DNA of 16,496 nt from Alphaproteobacteria bacterium. GTDB lineage: Bacteria > Pseudomonadota > Alphaproteobacteria > DAOWDM01. The stretch spans positions 1-16,496 of the forward strand of contig DAOWDM010000033.1 of the NCBI GenBank assembly GCA_030639035.1. Reading direction: 5' to 3'. Numbering within the stretch: position 1 is the stretch's first letter; every line of letters starts with the position of its first letter. A program made the position numbers and the translations under genes. This document shows positions 1 through 6,779 of the stretch, piece by piece. The notes below the pieces were generated by a model, which was given only the letters and a program-made list of their open reading frames with translations, made no database searches and had not been told where the DNA came from.

Positions 1-1799
1 AAAAGCCTGAAATGTCTTTAGATGTTTTTACAGCAAGACGAGCGGTCAACGCTTCTATGCTGTTTGATGCTTTTATGCAGATTTTAAGTATTCCCAGCGA
101 TGTAAAAGCTGTTGATTGGCATGGAGGAGATGGGCTTTTTACTCGTTTAATGCGTGATAATGGTTTGAATTTTTATGTTCATGAGGACAGATGTGAAAGT
201 ATTTATGCTTCTGGATTTAATGTAAAAGAAAATAATATTGAAAAAGCTCCAATAGTTACATGCACTGATGCTTTATCAACAATATTACCCAATGAAATCG
301 AGCAGCTTTTTTCTTTAGAGCCAGATATTTTACTTGCAACAACAGAAACATATAAAGTGCAGGGGAGTGGCTGGAATTATCTTTTGCCAGAAAATGGACG
401 GCGTTCTTTCTTTTATTCTGCTCAAGGACTGCACATTATTGCACAAAAGCATGGAATGGAGCTGTTTACCAATGGCGAAATGCATGTTTTTTATAAAAAA
501 CAACCTGAAACCCTTGTTTTTGAAGAAAAAAAACTTTTTACAGCAATGATTAATCTACTTAACGGAGCGTTACCAGCAGTTGGTAGAAAATGTCTTGGGA
601 TTAGATATAACGATATTCCAAAATATATTGCAGAAGATGAGAGCAAGCTTTTAGGTAAAAAAACACCATCAATTAAATCTCAAAAACTTGACTCGCTATT
701 TTCTAATCTTAAGAAAAAAACTACAAAAAACCACAAAAAACCACGAATTGCTATAGATGGAGTGTTTTTTCAAACAGCAAAAACAGGTATTTACCGTGTT
801 TGGATACATCTTTTTGAAGAATGGGCAAAAACGGATTTTGCTGAGAACCTTATTATTTTTGACCGAGGCGGTTCTATGAAACGCATTGATGGGCTTAATT
901 ACCGCATTATTGAGCCTGACAACAAAAATACTATGGATCAATGCAGGCTTTTACAGCATTATTGCGACATTGAAGATGTAGATGTGTTCATTTCTACTTA
1001 TTATACATATCCTCTTTATACGAAAACGGTCATGATGGTTCATGATATGATACCTGAATTTATAGGCTTTGACCTTACAGAGCAATGCTGGGTGCAAAAA
1101 CATGAGGCTATCCGAAATGCAAGCAACTATGTTTGTGTTTCAAATAATACGGCTAAGGATTTGAAAGGACTGTTTCCGCAAGTCAATCCTGAAACTGTAC
1201 ACGTAGCACCAAACGCTATTTCCTCGCATTTCAAACCGACACCTTCAGAAGAAGTGCAAGCTTTCTTAAAAGAAAAAGGTCTTGAAAAAGGCTATTATAT
1301 GTTTGTTGGTATGCGTACTACATACAAAAATGCAGGCAATTTTTTCAAGGCTTTTCTAGAGCTTCCTGACCACAAAGAAAAAGCTATCGTATGCGTTGGT
1401 CCTATGCCTGTTGAAAACACGTTAATTGAAATGATGAAAGACGATGACCTGCGTGCAGATTGGGTTAGTGAAGAAGACTTGTTAAAATATTATGCAGGAG
1501 CTACAGCTTTGGTTTATCCGTCTTTGTATGAAGGTTTCGGATTGCCTTTACTTGAAGCTATGGCTTGTGGTTGTCCTGTATTGACTTCTAAATCAGGAGC
1601 TATGCTTGAAGTTGGAGCAGATGCTGCTATGTTTTTTAATCCAGTAGATGCTCATGATATAGCCAAAGCTATGATGAAAGTGAGAGAGCCTGAAACAAGA
1701 AGCAAAATGATAGAAAAAGGCTTCAACCGCATCAAAGATTTCTCATGGAAAGACACTGCTGAGATTATAAGAAAAGTACTAGAAAAAACCGCTGGCTGA
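1..1799 (+). CDS. Methyltransferase-like / GT4 glycosyltransferase fusion (5' end outside window)
   Basis: Probable two-domain glycan-assembly enzyme. Numbering is from the first ATG at 12. Residues 1-165 resemble the class I SAM-dependent methyltransferases found in polysaccharide clusters: a VDWHGGDG stretch at the SAM-loop position, then LMRDNG, a DILLATTE strand and a conserved tail (FFYSAQGLHIIAQKHG). Residues 244-590 form a GT-B, family GT4 glycosyltransferase: RIAIDG start, VHDMIPEF, an AGATALVYPSLYEGFG block, and the EX7E pair E507/E515 that binds the sugar nucleotide. The linker at about 165-243 is Lys-rich. The frame is open upstream of the ATG to the window edge, that ATG has no ribosome-binding site, and related methyltransferases carry more N-terminal sequence, so the real start is probably outside. 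The SAM site departs from the usual D-x-G-x-G, so methyltransferase activity is uncertain. The GT4 call is firm; acceptor and sugar are unknown. Confidence 0.8.
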   Translation, partial: KPEMSLDVFTARRAVNASMLFDAFMQILSIPSDVKAVDWHGGDGLFTRLMRDNGLNFYVHEDRCESIYASGFNVKENNIEKAPIVTCTDALSTILPNEIEQLFSLEPDILLATTETYKVQGSGWNYLLPENGRRSFFYSAQGLHIIAQKHGMELFTNGEMHVFYKKQPETLVFEEKKLFTAMINLLNGALPAVGRKCLGIRYNDIPKYIAEDESKLLGKKTPSIKSQKLDSLFSNLKKKTTKNHKKPRIAIDGVFFQTAKTGIYRVWIHLFEEWAKTDFAENLIIFDRGGSMKRIDGLNYRIIEPDNKNTMDQCRLLQHYCDIEDVDVFISTYYTYPLYTKTVMMVHDMIPEFIGFDLTEQCWVQKHEAIRNASNYVCVSNNTAKDLKGLFPQVNPETVHVAPNAISSHFKPTPSEEVQAFLKEKGLEKGYYMFVGMRTTYKNAGNFFKAFLELPDHKEKAIVCVGPMPVENTLIEMMKDDDLRADWVSEEDLLKYYAGATALVYPSLYEGFGLPLLEAMACGCPVLTSKSGAMLEVGADAAMFFNPVDAHDIAKAMMKVREPETRSKMIEKGFNRIKDFSWKDTAEIIRKVLEKTAG

Positions 1800-1854
1800 T
1801 ATTCCATCGATGTTATTCTCAGCACAAAGTTTTGGGATACTTAAAAAAGAGTAG

Positions 1855-1875
1855 ATGCTGAATCAAGTTCAGCAT
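1855..1875. repeat. Intergenic palindromic element
   Basis: Perfect 8-bp inverted repeat (ATGCTGAA at 1855-1862, TTCAGCAT at 1868-1875) with a 5-nt loop, in the 108-bp gap between the two glycosyltransferase genes. It is followed by GACGGTTTGG rather than a T-run, so it is not a standard intrinsic terminator. It looks like a dispersed palindromic repeat; a partly similar element lies at 11266-11306. Confidence 0.5.
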
Positions 1876-1907
1876 GACGGTTTGGTAGCTTAACTATTGT
1901 ATAATTC

Positions 1908-3878
1908 ATGGCGACAGATATGAATGAAAAAAAAGACATTTTTGCTGATATGGTGACTGACCTTATCAGAAGAGCAGTTGAAAAGCATAATAAAGGCAGG
2001 CTTTCCGATGCCGCTGGGATTTATAAAAAGATTCTTGAGATAGAACCTAACCAGCCTGAAGCTACGCACTTGCTTGGAGTTGTTTGTCATCAAACAGGCA
2101 ATCACGAGCAAGCACTTGAACTAATAAGCAAAGCTGTAAATCTAAAGCCTGATAATTCAGAATTTATAGGCAATCTGGCAACTGTATTGGCAGATTTGAA
2201 GGAATACGCAAAAGCCGAGCAGTTTTATATGAAAGCTTTGGAGTTAGCTCCTGAAGATGCGACTATGTATTCTAATCTTGGTTCGGTTTTTAATGCACAA
2301 GGCAGGGCAAATGCAGCTGAAAAATGCCTGAGAATAGCAATAAGCATCGCTCCTAACTATGCAGAAGCATGGAACAATCTTGGCAATTCCTTAAAAGATT
2401 TAGGAAACCGAAAAGAAGCTGAAAAAGCTTATAGAAAAGCAATAGATTTAAGCCCTGCTTTTTACATAGCTCATGGCAATCTTGGTGCATTGTTAAAAAA
2501 TATGGGGCGTTTTACAGAAGCGATAAAAATCCTGCATCATGTAACAATTAATGCTCCAAATGACCATATATGCTGGAACAATTATGGAAATGTACTCAGC
2601 GATATAGGGCGGTTTGAAGATGCTGTTTCAGCTTATAAAAAAGCTATTTCTATCAATCCAAAGTATTTCGAAGCTTACAGCAATATGCTGTGTTGCTGTC
2701 AATATATCCCCAGCGTTACACCAGAATCATTAGAAGAAATACATAAAGAATGGAACGACAAGTACGCCTCGAAATACACAAAAGAATCTAATACATGCAA
2801 TAACAATGACAAGCTGATACTTGGTTTTGTTTCTGCTGATTTTGGTCGTCATCCTGTCGGATATTTTCTTGTAAAATTTTTAGAATCTATTGATAAGAAC
2901 AGATGTTCTGTATTCATGTATTCATTAAGAACGTCAGAAGATGAATTAACTAAAAGGTTGAAAAAAACTGCTGATAAGTGGGTCAATGCAGTGGGGGCTT
3001 CTGATGAGGTTTTAACCGAGTGCATCAAAAACGACAAAGTCGATATATTGTTTGACCTTAGCGGACATACTGGAAAAAACAGACTGCTTGTGTTTGCTAG
3101 AAAGCCTGTCGCAATTCAGGTTACATGGGCTGGATATGTAGGGACTACAGGGCTTGCAGCTATGGATTATCTAATAGCCGATAAATATCAGGTAAAGGAA
3201 GGGACGGACAATTTTTACTCAGAAAAAATTATAAGAATGCCAGATGGATATGTAACCTATGATGCCCCTGAATATATGCCTGATGTTTTGGAATTGCCTG
3301 CATTATCAAACGGATACATTACATTTGGCTGTTTTAATAATCCATGCAAGGTAAATGATGAAGTTATAAATATATGGTCAAAAATCCTTATAAAACTTCC
3401 AGAATCAAAGCTTCTTTTCAAATTTAATGGTTTTGATGATAATGGATTAAACAGCAATATTATCAAGAAGTTTGCTAAAAACGGAGTGGACTCATCACGA
3501 ATAATTTTTGAAGGCAAAGCTCCTCATGCTGAGTTTTTAGCTGCCTATAACAGAATAGACATTGCCCTTGATACATTCCCATATTCTGGCGGACTTACTA
3601 CTTGTGAAGCAATGTTTATGGGAGTTCCTACAATTACTTGTGCAGGAGAAACCTTTGCAGGACGGCATTCTTTTGCTCATTTATCAAATGTAGGGCTGAC
3701 TGAAACTATTGCTTGTGATTTTGATGAATATGTTGAAAAAGCAATAGAGCTTGCAGGAAATTTTGAACATCTTTCTTGTTTGCGAAAGAACCTTCGTGAA
3801 CAAGTCAAAGCTTCCCCTTTATGCGATGGAAAACGCTTTGCAGATAATTTACTTGATGTATTGCTGCACGCTTCTTGA
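1908..3878 (+). CDS. TPR-containing GT41 (SPINDLY/O-GlcNAc transferase-like) glycosyltransferase
   Basis: Predicted cytoplasmic glycosyltransferase that transfers a sugar to Ser/Thr of proteins. In bacteria such enzymes often modify flagellins, adhesins or other surface proteins; the target here is unknown. Residues 18-255 are seven consecutive 34-residue TPRs (for example the W/Y-x-N-L-G starts near 120, 154 and 188), which would bind the substrate. Residues about 300-650 form the GT-B catalytic half: HPVGYF with H315 (catalytic-region His of GT41), DLSGHTGKNRL, QVTWAGYVGTTG, FNNPCK with K481 at the UDP-binding lysine position, and DTFPYSGGLTTCEA followed by MGVPTIT. ATG 1908 is used, but ATG 1920 (residue 5) is equally possible because neither has a clear Shine-Dalgarno sequence and a TATAAT lies at 1900-1905. 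The gene follows the GT4 fusion gene on the same strand, consistent with one glycosylation locus. Confidence 0.9.
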   Translation: MATDMNEKKDIFADMVTDLIRRAVEKHNKGRLSDAAGIYKKILEIEPNQPEATHLLGVVCHQTGNHEQALELISKAVNLKPDNSEFIGNLATVLADLKEYAKAEQFYMKALELAPEDATMYSNLGSVFNAQGRANAAEKCLRIAISIAPNYAEAWNNLGNSLKDLGNRKEAEKAYRKAIDLSPAFYIAHGNLGALLKNMGRFTEAIKILHHVTINAPNDHICWNNYGNVLSDIGRFEDAVSAYKKAISINPKYFEAYSNMLCCCQYIPSVTPESLEEIHKEWNDKYASKYTKESNTCNNNDKLILGFVSADFGRHPVGYFLVKFLESIDKNRCSVFMYSLRTSEDELTKRLKKTADKWVNAVGASDEVLTECIKNDKVDILFDLSGHTGKNRLLVFARKPVAIQVTWAGYVGTTGLAAMDYLIADKYQVKEGTDNFYSEKIIRMPDGYVTYDAPEYMPDVLELPALSNGYITFGCFNNPCKVNDEVINIWSKILIKLPESKLLFKFNGFDDNGLNSNIIKKFAKNGVDSSRIIFEGKAPHAEFLAAYNRIDIALDTFPYSGGLTTCEAMFMGVPTITCAGETFAGRHSFAHLSNVGLTETIACDFDEYVEKAIELAGNFEHLSCLRKNLREQVKASPLCDGKRFADNLLDVLLHAS

Positions 3879-3904
3879 TGTTTGCCATATAAAACAGATA
3901 GAGT

Positions 3905-4858
3905 CTAGCGAGCCTCATCTTCTGGAGGAGTTCCTCCTAATAATAAAGCTGGATTCTGGCGGATTTGTCTGGAGAATTCGCTCATATTGCGGGCTGTTCC
4001 ATCAAGATTATATGTTATTGAATCTATATGACGGGCAAGGGTTTTCAAGGTGTATTGCAAGTCTTGAAGGCTTTTGTTAACTGGATTTTTGTTTTCTTTA
4101 ACCACAGTATTGATGGCTTTGATTGAAGCATCAAGATTGCTGGAAAGGCTAGTAAAGTCGCTTGATGTTTTATGTATATTAGCAATTGTTTCATTTATCC
4201 GTTTTTCATTTTTTTTGCTCAATAATGATGAGTTCAGGCGAGAGCTTGCATCATCGAGGTTTGCCATAATCAAAGGCAAATTCTCTGCCATATCATTTGA
4301 TACGGTTTTTAAATCTTTGAGCAGAACAGGCATAGTTTCAGCCAAAGGCACGGCTATATTGTCTATAGAAGATTCTATTTTTTTCAATAGAGGTTTTAAT
4401 CCATTTTCGCTTAAATCGGATACTTCTCCTGCTATATCGGAAATAGCTGCAAAAATATTGCCACCAGCATTGCCCTTTATTTCACTTTTAGGCTTTAATG
4501 CTGTTTCGCTTGTCCCTGCTTTAATGTCAATGGAAATGGCAGAAAGAAGCCCTGAAGCGGCAACTAAAGCAACACTGTCTTGTGGTATTTTCCAGTCTTT
4601 TTTAACGCTTAATATTACCTTAAAAACAGGGCGTTTGTCTTTTTGTTCTGGAATGATTTTTTCGACCTGACCTATAGGATAGCCTTCAAACAGCACTTGT
4701 GTTCCGTACTTGATTCCGCCGACATTTGGATATGTTGTGTAATAAGAATCAACCGCTCCAGTTCTTCCTGTAAGCATGGTAATCGTTATGATAAAGCCAG
4801 CAATAACTAGAAGAACAAAGCTTCCAACTGCAATATAATTTATACGACTGTCTTTCAT
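3905..4858 (-). CDS. mlaD: MlaD-type MCE-domain protein of phospholipid ABC transporter
   Basis: Periplasmic, membrane-anchored lipid-binding subunit of an Mla-type transporter that moves phospholipid between inner and outer membrane. Residues 9-31 are a single N-terminal membrane segment. Residues about 38-115 are the MCE domain (YPNVGGIKYGTQVLFEGYPIG and the following strands). Residues 150-300 are polar and helical, with Asp/Asn/Ser-rich heptads suggesting a long coiled coil, and the chain ends with RQNPALLLGG, a tail frequent in alphaproteobacterial MlaD-like proteins. At 317 residues it is longer than E. coli MlaD (about 183), the excess being the C-terminal helix. A good AAAGGA ribosome-binding site precedes the ATG. 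It is the last gene of the operon, 11 bp after mlaF, and converges with the GT41 gene across a 26-bp gap. Confidence 0.92.
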   Translation of the reverse strand: MKDSRINYIAVGSFVLLVIAGFIITITMLTGRTGAVDSYYTTYPNVGGIKYGTQVLFEGYPIGQVEKIIPEQKDKRPVFKVILSVKKDWKIPQDSVALVAASGLLSAISIDIKAGTSETALKPKSEIKGNAGGNIFAAISDIAGEVSDLSENGLKPLLKKIESSIDNIAVPLAETMPVLLKDLKTVSNDMAENLPLIMANLDDASSRLNSSLLSKKNEKRINETIANIHKTSSDFTSLSSNLDASIKAINTVVKENKNPVNKSLQDLQYTLKTLARHIDSITYNLDGTARNMSEFSRQIRQNPALLLGGTPPEDEAR

Positions 4859-4869
4859 GTTTTTTCCTT

Positions 4870-5661
4870 TTATTCGCTTGCTGTAAGCCGTTTTATGTAT
4901 TCGTCTGGGTCGAGTTCTTCTTTTTCGCTGCGGCGGTTGAGTAAGTTCTGTATTCGTTTATTGTTTGATTTTTTTATTTCTTCAACCGTTCCGACAAAAA
5001 GAACGTTTCCTTTATCAAGAACGCATATTCTATCTGCAATCTTAAAAGCACTTTCAAGCTCGTGAGTAACAACCACAACCGTCATGCCCAAGGCTTCTTT
5101 CAGCTTTAGAATTAAGTCATCAATATTTGAAGCAACGACTGGGTCTAGTCCTGCTGACGGCTCATCGCAAAACAGAATTTTCGGATCCATAACTATTGCT
5201 CTTGCCAAAGCAGCACGTTTTATCATTCCGCCTGAAAGCTCTGAAGGCATAAGATTTTCAAAACCAGAAAGCTCGACTACTTCCATTTTAAGACGTGCCA
5301 TTATTTCAATGGTCATGCGGTCAAGTTTGGTATGCTCCTTTAATGGAAGCATGATATTCTCGCCAACGGTAAGTGAGCTAAGTAAAGCTCCGCCCTGAAA
5401 AGCTACGCCTATTTTACGCCTTAAAAATTGGAATTCCATTGGCGTAATATCGTTTATATCCTGTCCAAGAATGGAAATAGCTCCTGAAGTTGGATATAAA
5501 AGCCCAAGCAGATGATTAAGAAAAGTGCTTTTCCCCGAACCGCTTCCGCCCATTATAACCATGATTTCACCAGTCTTTATATCAAGGCTGACATTATTCA
5601 GGACTTGTGTTTCCCCATAATGAGTAACAAGATTCTTAACCTCAATAGCATTTGTAGTCAT
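4870..5661 (-). CDS. mlaF: MlaF-type ABC transporter ATP-binding protein
   Basis: ATPase that powers the lipid transporter formed with MlaE and MlaD on the cytoplasmic face of the inner membrane. With the start chosen at 5661 (263 residues): Walker A GGSGSGKST at 38-46, Q-loop Q89, signature LSGGM at 142-146, Walker B ILFCDEP with D166/E167, and switch His H200. The frame extends to an upstream ATG at 5688, but 5661 is preferred because it has AAGG at the proper distance, starts 4 bp after the mlaE stop, and gives the usual N-terminus (IEVKNLVTHYGE). The C-terminal extension after residue 230 is charged (NRRSEKEELDPDEY), as in other MlaF proteins where it helps to dimerise or to contact the STAS subunit. 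Confidence 0.95.
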   Translation of the reverse strand: MTTNAIEVKNLVTHYGETQVLNNVSLDIKTGEIMVIMGGSGSGKSTFLNHLLGLLYPTSGAISILGQDINDITPMEFQFLRRKIGVAFQGGALLSSLTVGENIMLPLKEHTKLDRMTIEIMARLKMEVVELSGFENLMPSELSGGMIKRAALARAIVMDPKILFCDEPSAGLDPVVASNIDDLILKLKEALGMTVVVVTHELESAFKIADRICVLDKGNVLFVGTVEEIKKSNNKRIQNLLNRRSEKEELDPDEYIKRLTASE

Positions 5662-5665
5662 CTCA

Positions 5666-6469
5666 TCACCTTGTAAGCATGAAAACAAAAATCATGTCGG
5701 CTATTACTATGGCACTTATTCCGTGGACTACAGAGCGAGTTGTCATGCGTCCAACGCCTTCTGCTCCGCCAGTTACAGAAGCACCGTTTACTACGCCTAT
5801 CAGGACTATTAAAACAGCAAAAAGAACGCTTTTCCCAAGTCCGTGCATTAAGTCATCAACGCTTAAAACTTCAAAAACCTGATCAACATAAACATTCATA
5901 GTAAAGCCAAGCTCTACACATATATAAAGCCCAGCAGCAAGCAGCCCTACAACATCAGCCCAGAAAGTCAAAATCGGTAGCATTATCAGCAGTGCTATAA
6001 ACGAAGGAGCGACCAGATAACGCACAGGGTTGATTCCCATGACATTAAGAGCATCAATTTCTTGATTTATAGTCATTGTTCCAAGCTTTGCAGCTAAAGC
6101 AGAACCTGACCTGCCAGCTACTAAAATAGCTGTGATAAGAGGAGCAAACTCCCTTACGACAGAAAAAGCTACACCAATGACGACTTGAGATTCTGCTCCG
6201 AACATTTTTAAGCTGTAAATGCCCTGTAAAGCCATCATAATGCCGATAGTTGCATTCATTACAGTAATGATAGGGACAGCACAAACTCCCATTTCCATCA
6301 TTTGGGCAAAAACTGACGAGGAGCGAACCGTTTGCTCTCGTTTTTTACCCATAAAAATCCAGTATATGCTTTTCCACATCAATGATGCACCAAAGCCTAT
6401 TTCCGCCACTCCTTTTGTGGTGAAACGTCCTGTTTGTTCAATGAATGAGATTAGCTTATTCAATTCCAT
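5666..6469 (-). CDS. mlaE: MlaE-type ABC transporter permease
   Basis: Inner-membrane permease subunit of the Mla-type phospholipid transporter. At 267 residues it has the family's usual length. It starts with an amphipathic helix (NKLISFIEQTGRF), then hydrophobic segments from about residue 60 onward. It carries the hallmark REFAPLITAILVAGRSGSAL stretch and the following EIDALNVMGINPVRYLVAPS coupling region that contacts the ATPase. The ATG lies 14 bp inside the end of the STAS gene, in a different frame and without a strong Shine-Dalgarno sequence, so translation is probably coupled to the STAS gene. That overlap argues that the STAS protein and the permease are made together. Confidence 0.95.
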   Translation of the reverse strand: MELNKLISFIEQTGRFTTKGVAEIGFGASLMWKSIYWIFMGKKREQTVRSSSVFAQMMEMGVCAVPIITVMNATIGIMMALQGIYSLKMFGAESQVVIGVAFSVVREFAPLITAILVAGRSGSALAAKLGTMTINQEIDALNVMGINPVRYLVAPSFIALLIMLPILTFWADVVGLLAAGLYICVELGFTMNVYVDQVFEVLSVDDLMHGLGKSVLFAVLIVLIGVVNGASVTGGAEGVGRMTTRSVVHGISAIVIADMIFVFMLTR

Positions 6470-6779
6470 CGTCTACAGAGTTGTGAATTGTAAATACTTT
6501 GTCGAGACGAGCTAGTTGAAGCACTCGCATAGACTTTTGTGTAACAGATGCTAGAGCGAAACGGCTGTTTTTTTTCTTTGCTTCCTGAAAAGCCATAACA
6601 AAACCTGCAATGCATGAAGAATCTATATATCCCACCTTGCTCATATCAGCTATGACATTTTTACCTTCTGCAATTGCTTTTACGAGTGCGTCTCTTACTT
6701 CTGATGAGTTGCTAAGGTCTATATCTCCACTTAAAACGGCGATTGCCGTCCCATTATTATCTTTGATTTCAACTGTCAT
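6456..6779 (-). CDS. STAS-domain protein (RsbV/SpoIIAA-like anti-sigma antagonist or MlaB-like subunit)
   Basis: Single STAS domain of 107 residues. The LSGDIDLSNSSEVRDAL segment and the YIDSSCIAGF loop (residues 51-60) are typical; S55 matches the serine that RsbW/SpoIIAB kinases phosphorylate in anti-sigma antagonists. Two roles are possible and not exclusive. As an RsbV-like switch it would be phosphorylated and dephosphorylated by the GAF-PP2C-HATPase protein encoded just upstream. As an MlaB-like subunit it would sit on MlaF, since E. coli MlaB is also a lone STAS domain. Position supports both: its ATG overlaps the phosphatase stop by 4 bp (ATGA), and its end overlaps the mlaE start by 14 bp. 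No sigma factor or separate anti-sigma gene is seen in the window. Confidence 0.88.
   Translation of the reverse strand: MTVEIKDNNGTAIAVLSGDIDLSNSSEVRDALVKAIAEGKNVIADMSKVGYIDSSCIAGFVMAFQEAKKKNSRFALASVTQKSMRVLQLARLDKVFTIHNSVDDGIE

Noticed and set aside
1855..1875. Terminator of the GT4 gene
   Set aside because: The hairpin is not followed by a T-run on the + strand, so a repeat element is the better reading.
1900..1905. Promoter -10 of the GT41 gene
   Set aside because: TATAAT is present, but no -35 is seen at the right distance and transcription would begin inside the proposed coding start; kept only as a reason for doubt about the start codon.
4074..4670. 198-codon + strand open frame opposite mlaD
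   Set aside because: It lies entirely antisense to the well-supported MCE gene and has no recognisable domain, so it is a shadow frame.
5662..5688. MlaF start at ATG 5688
   Set aside because: It would overlap mlaE by 23 bp and add nine residues absent from the usual MlaF N-terminus; ATG 5661 has AAGG upstream.
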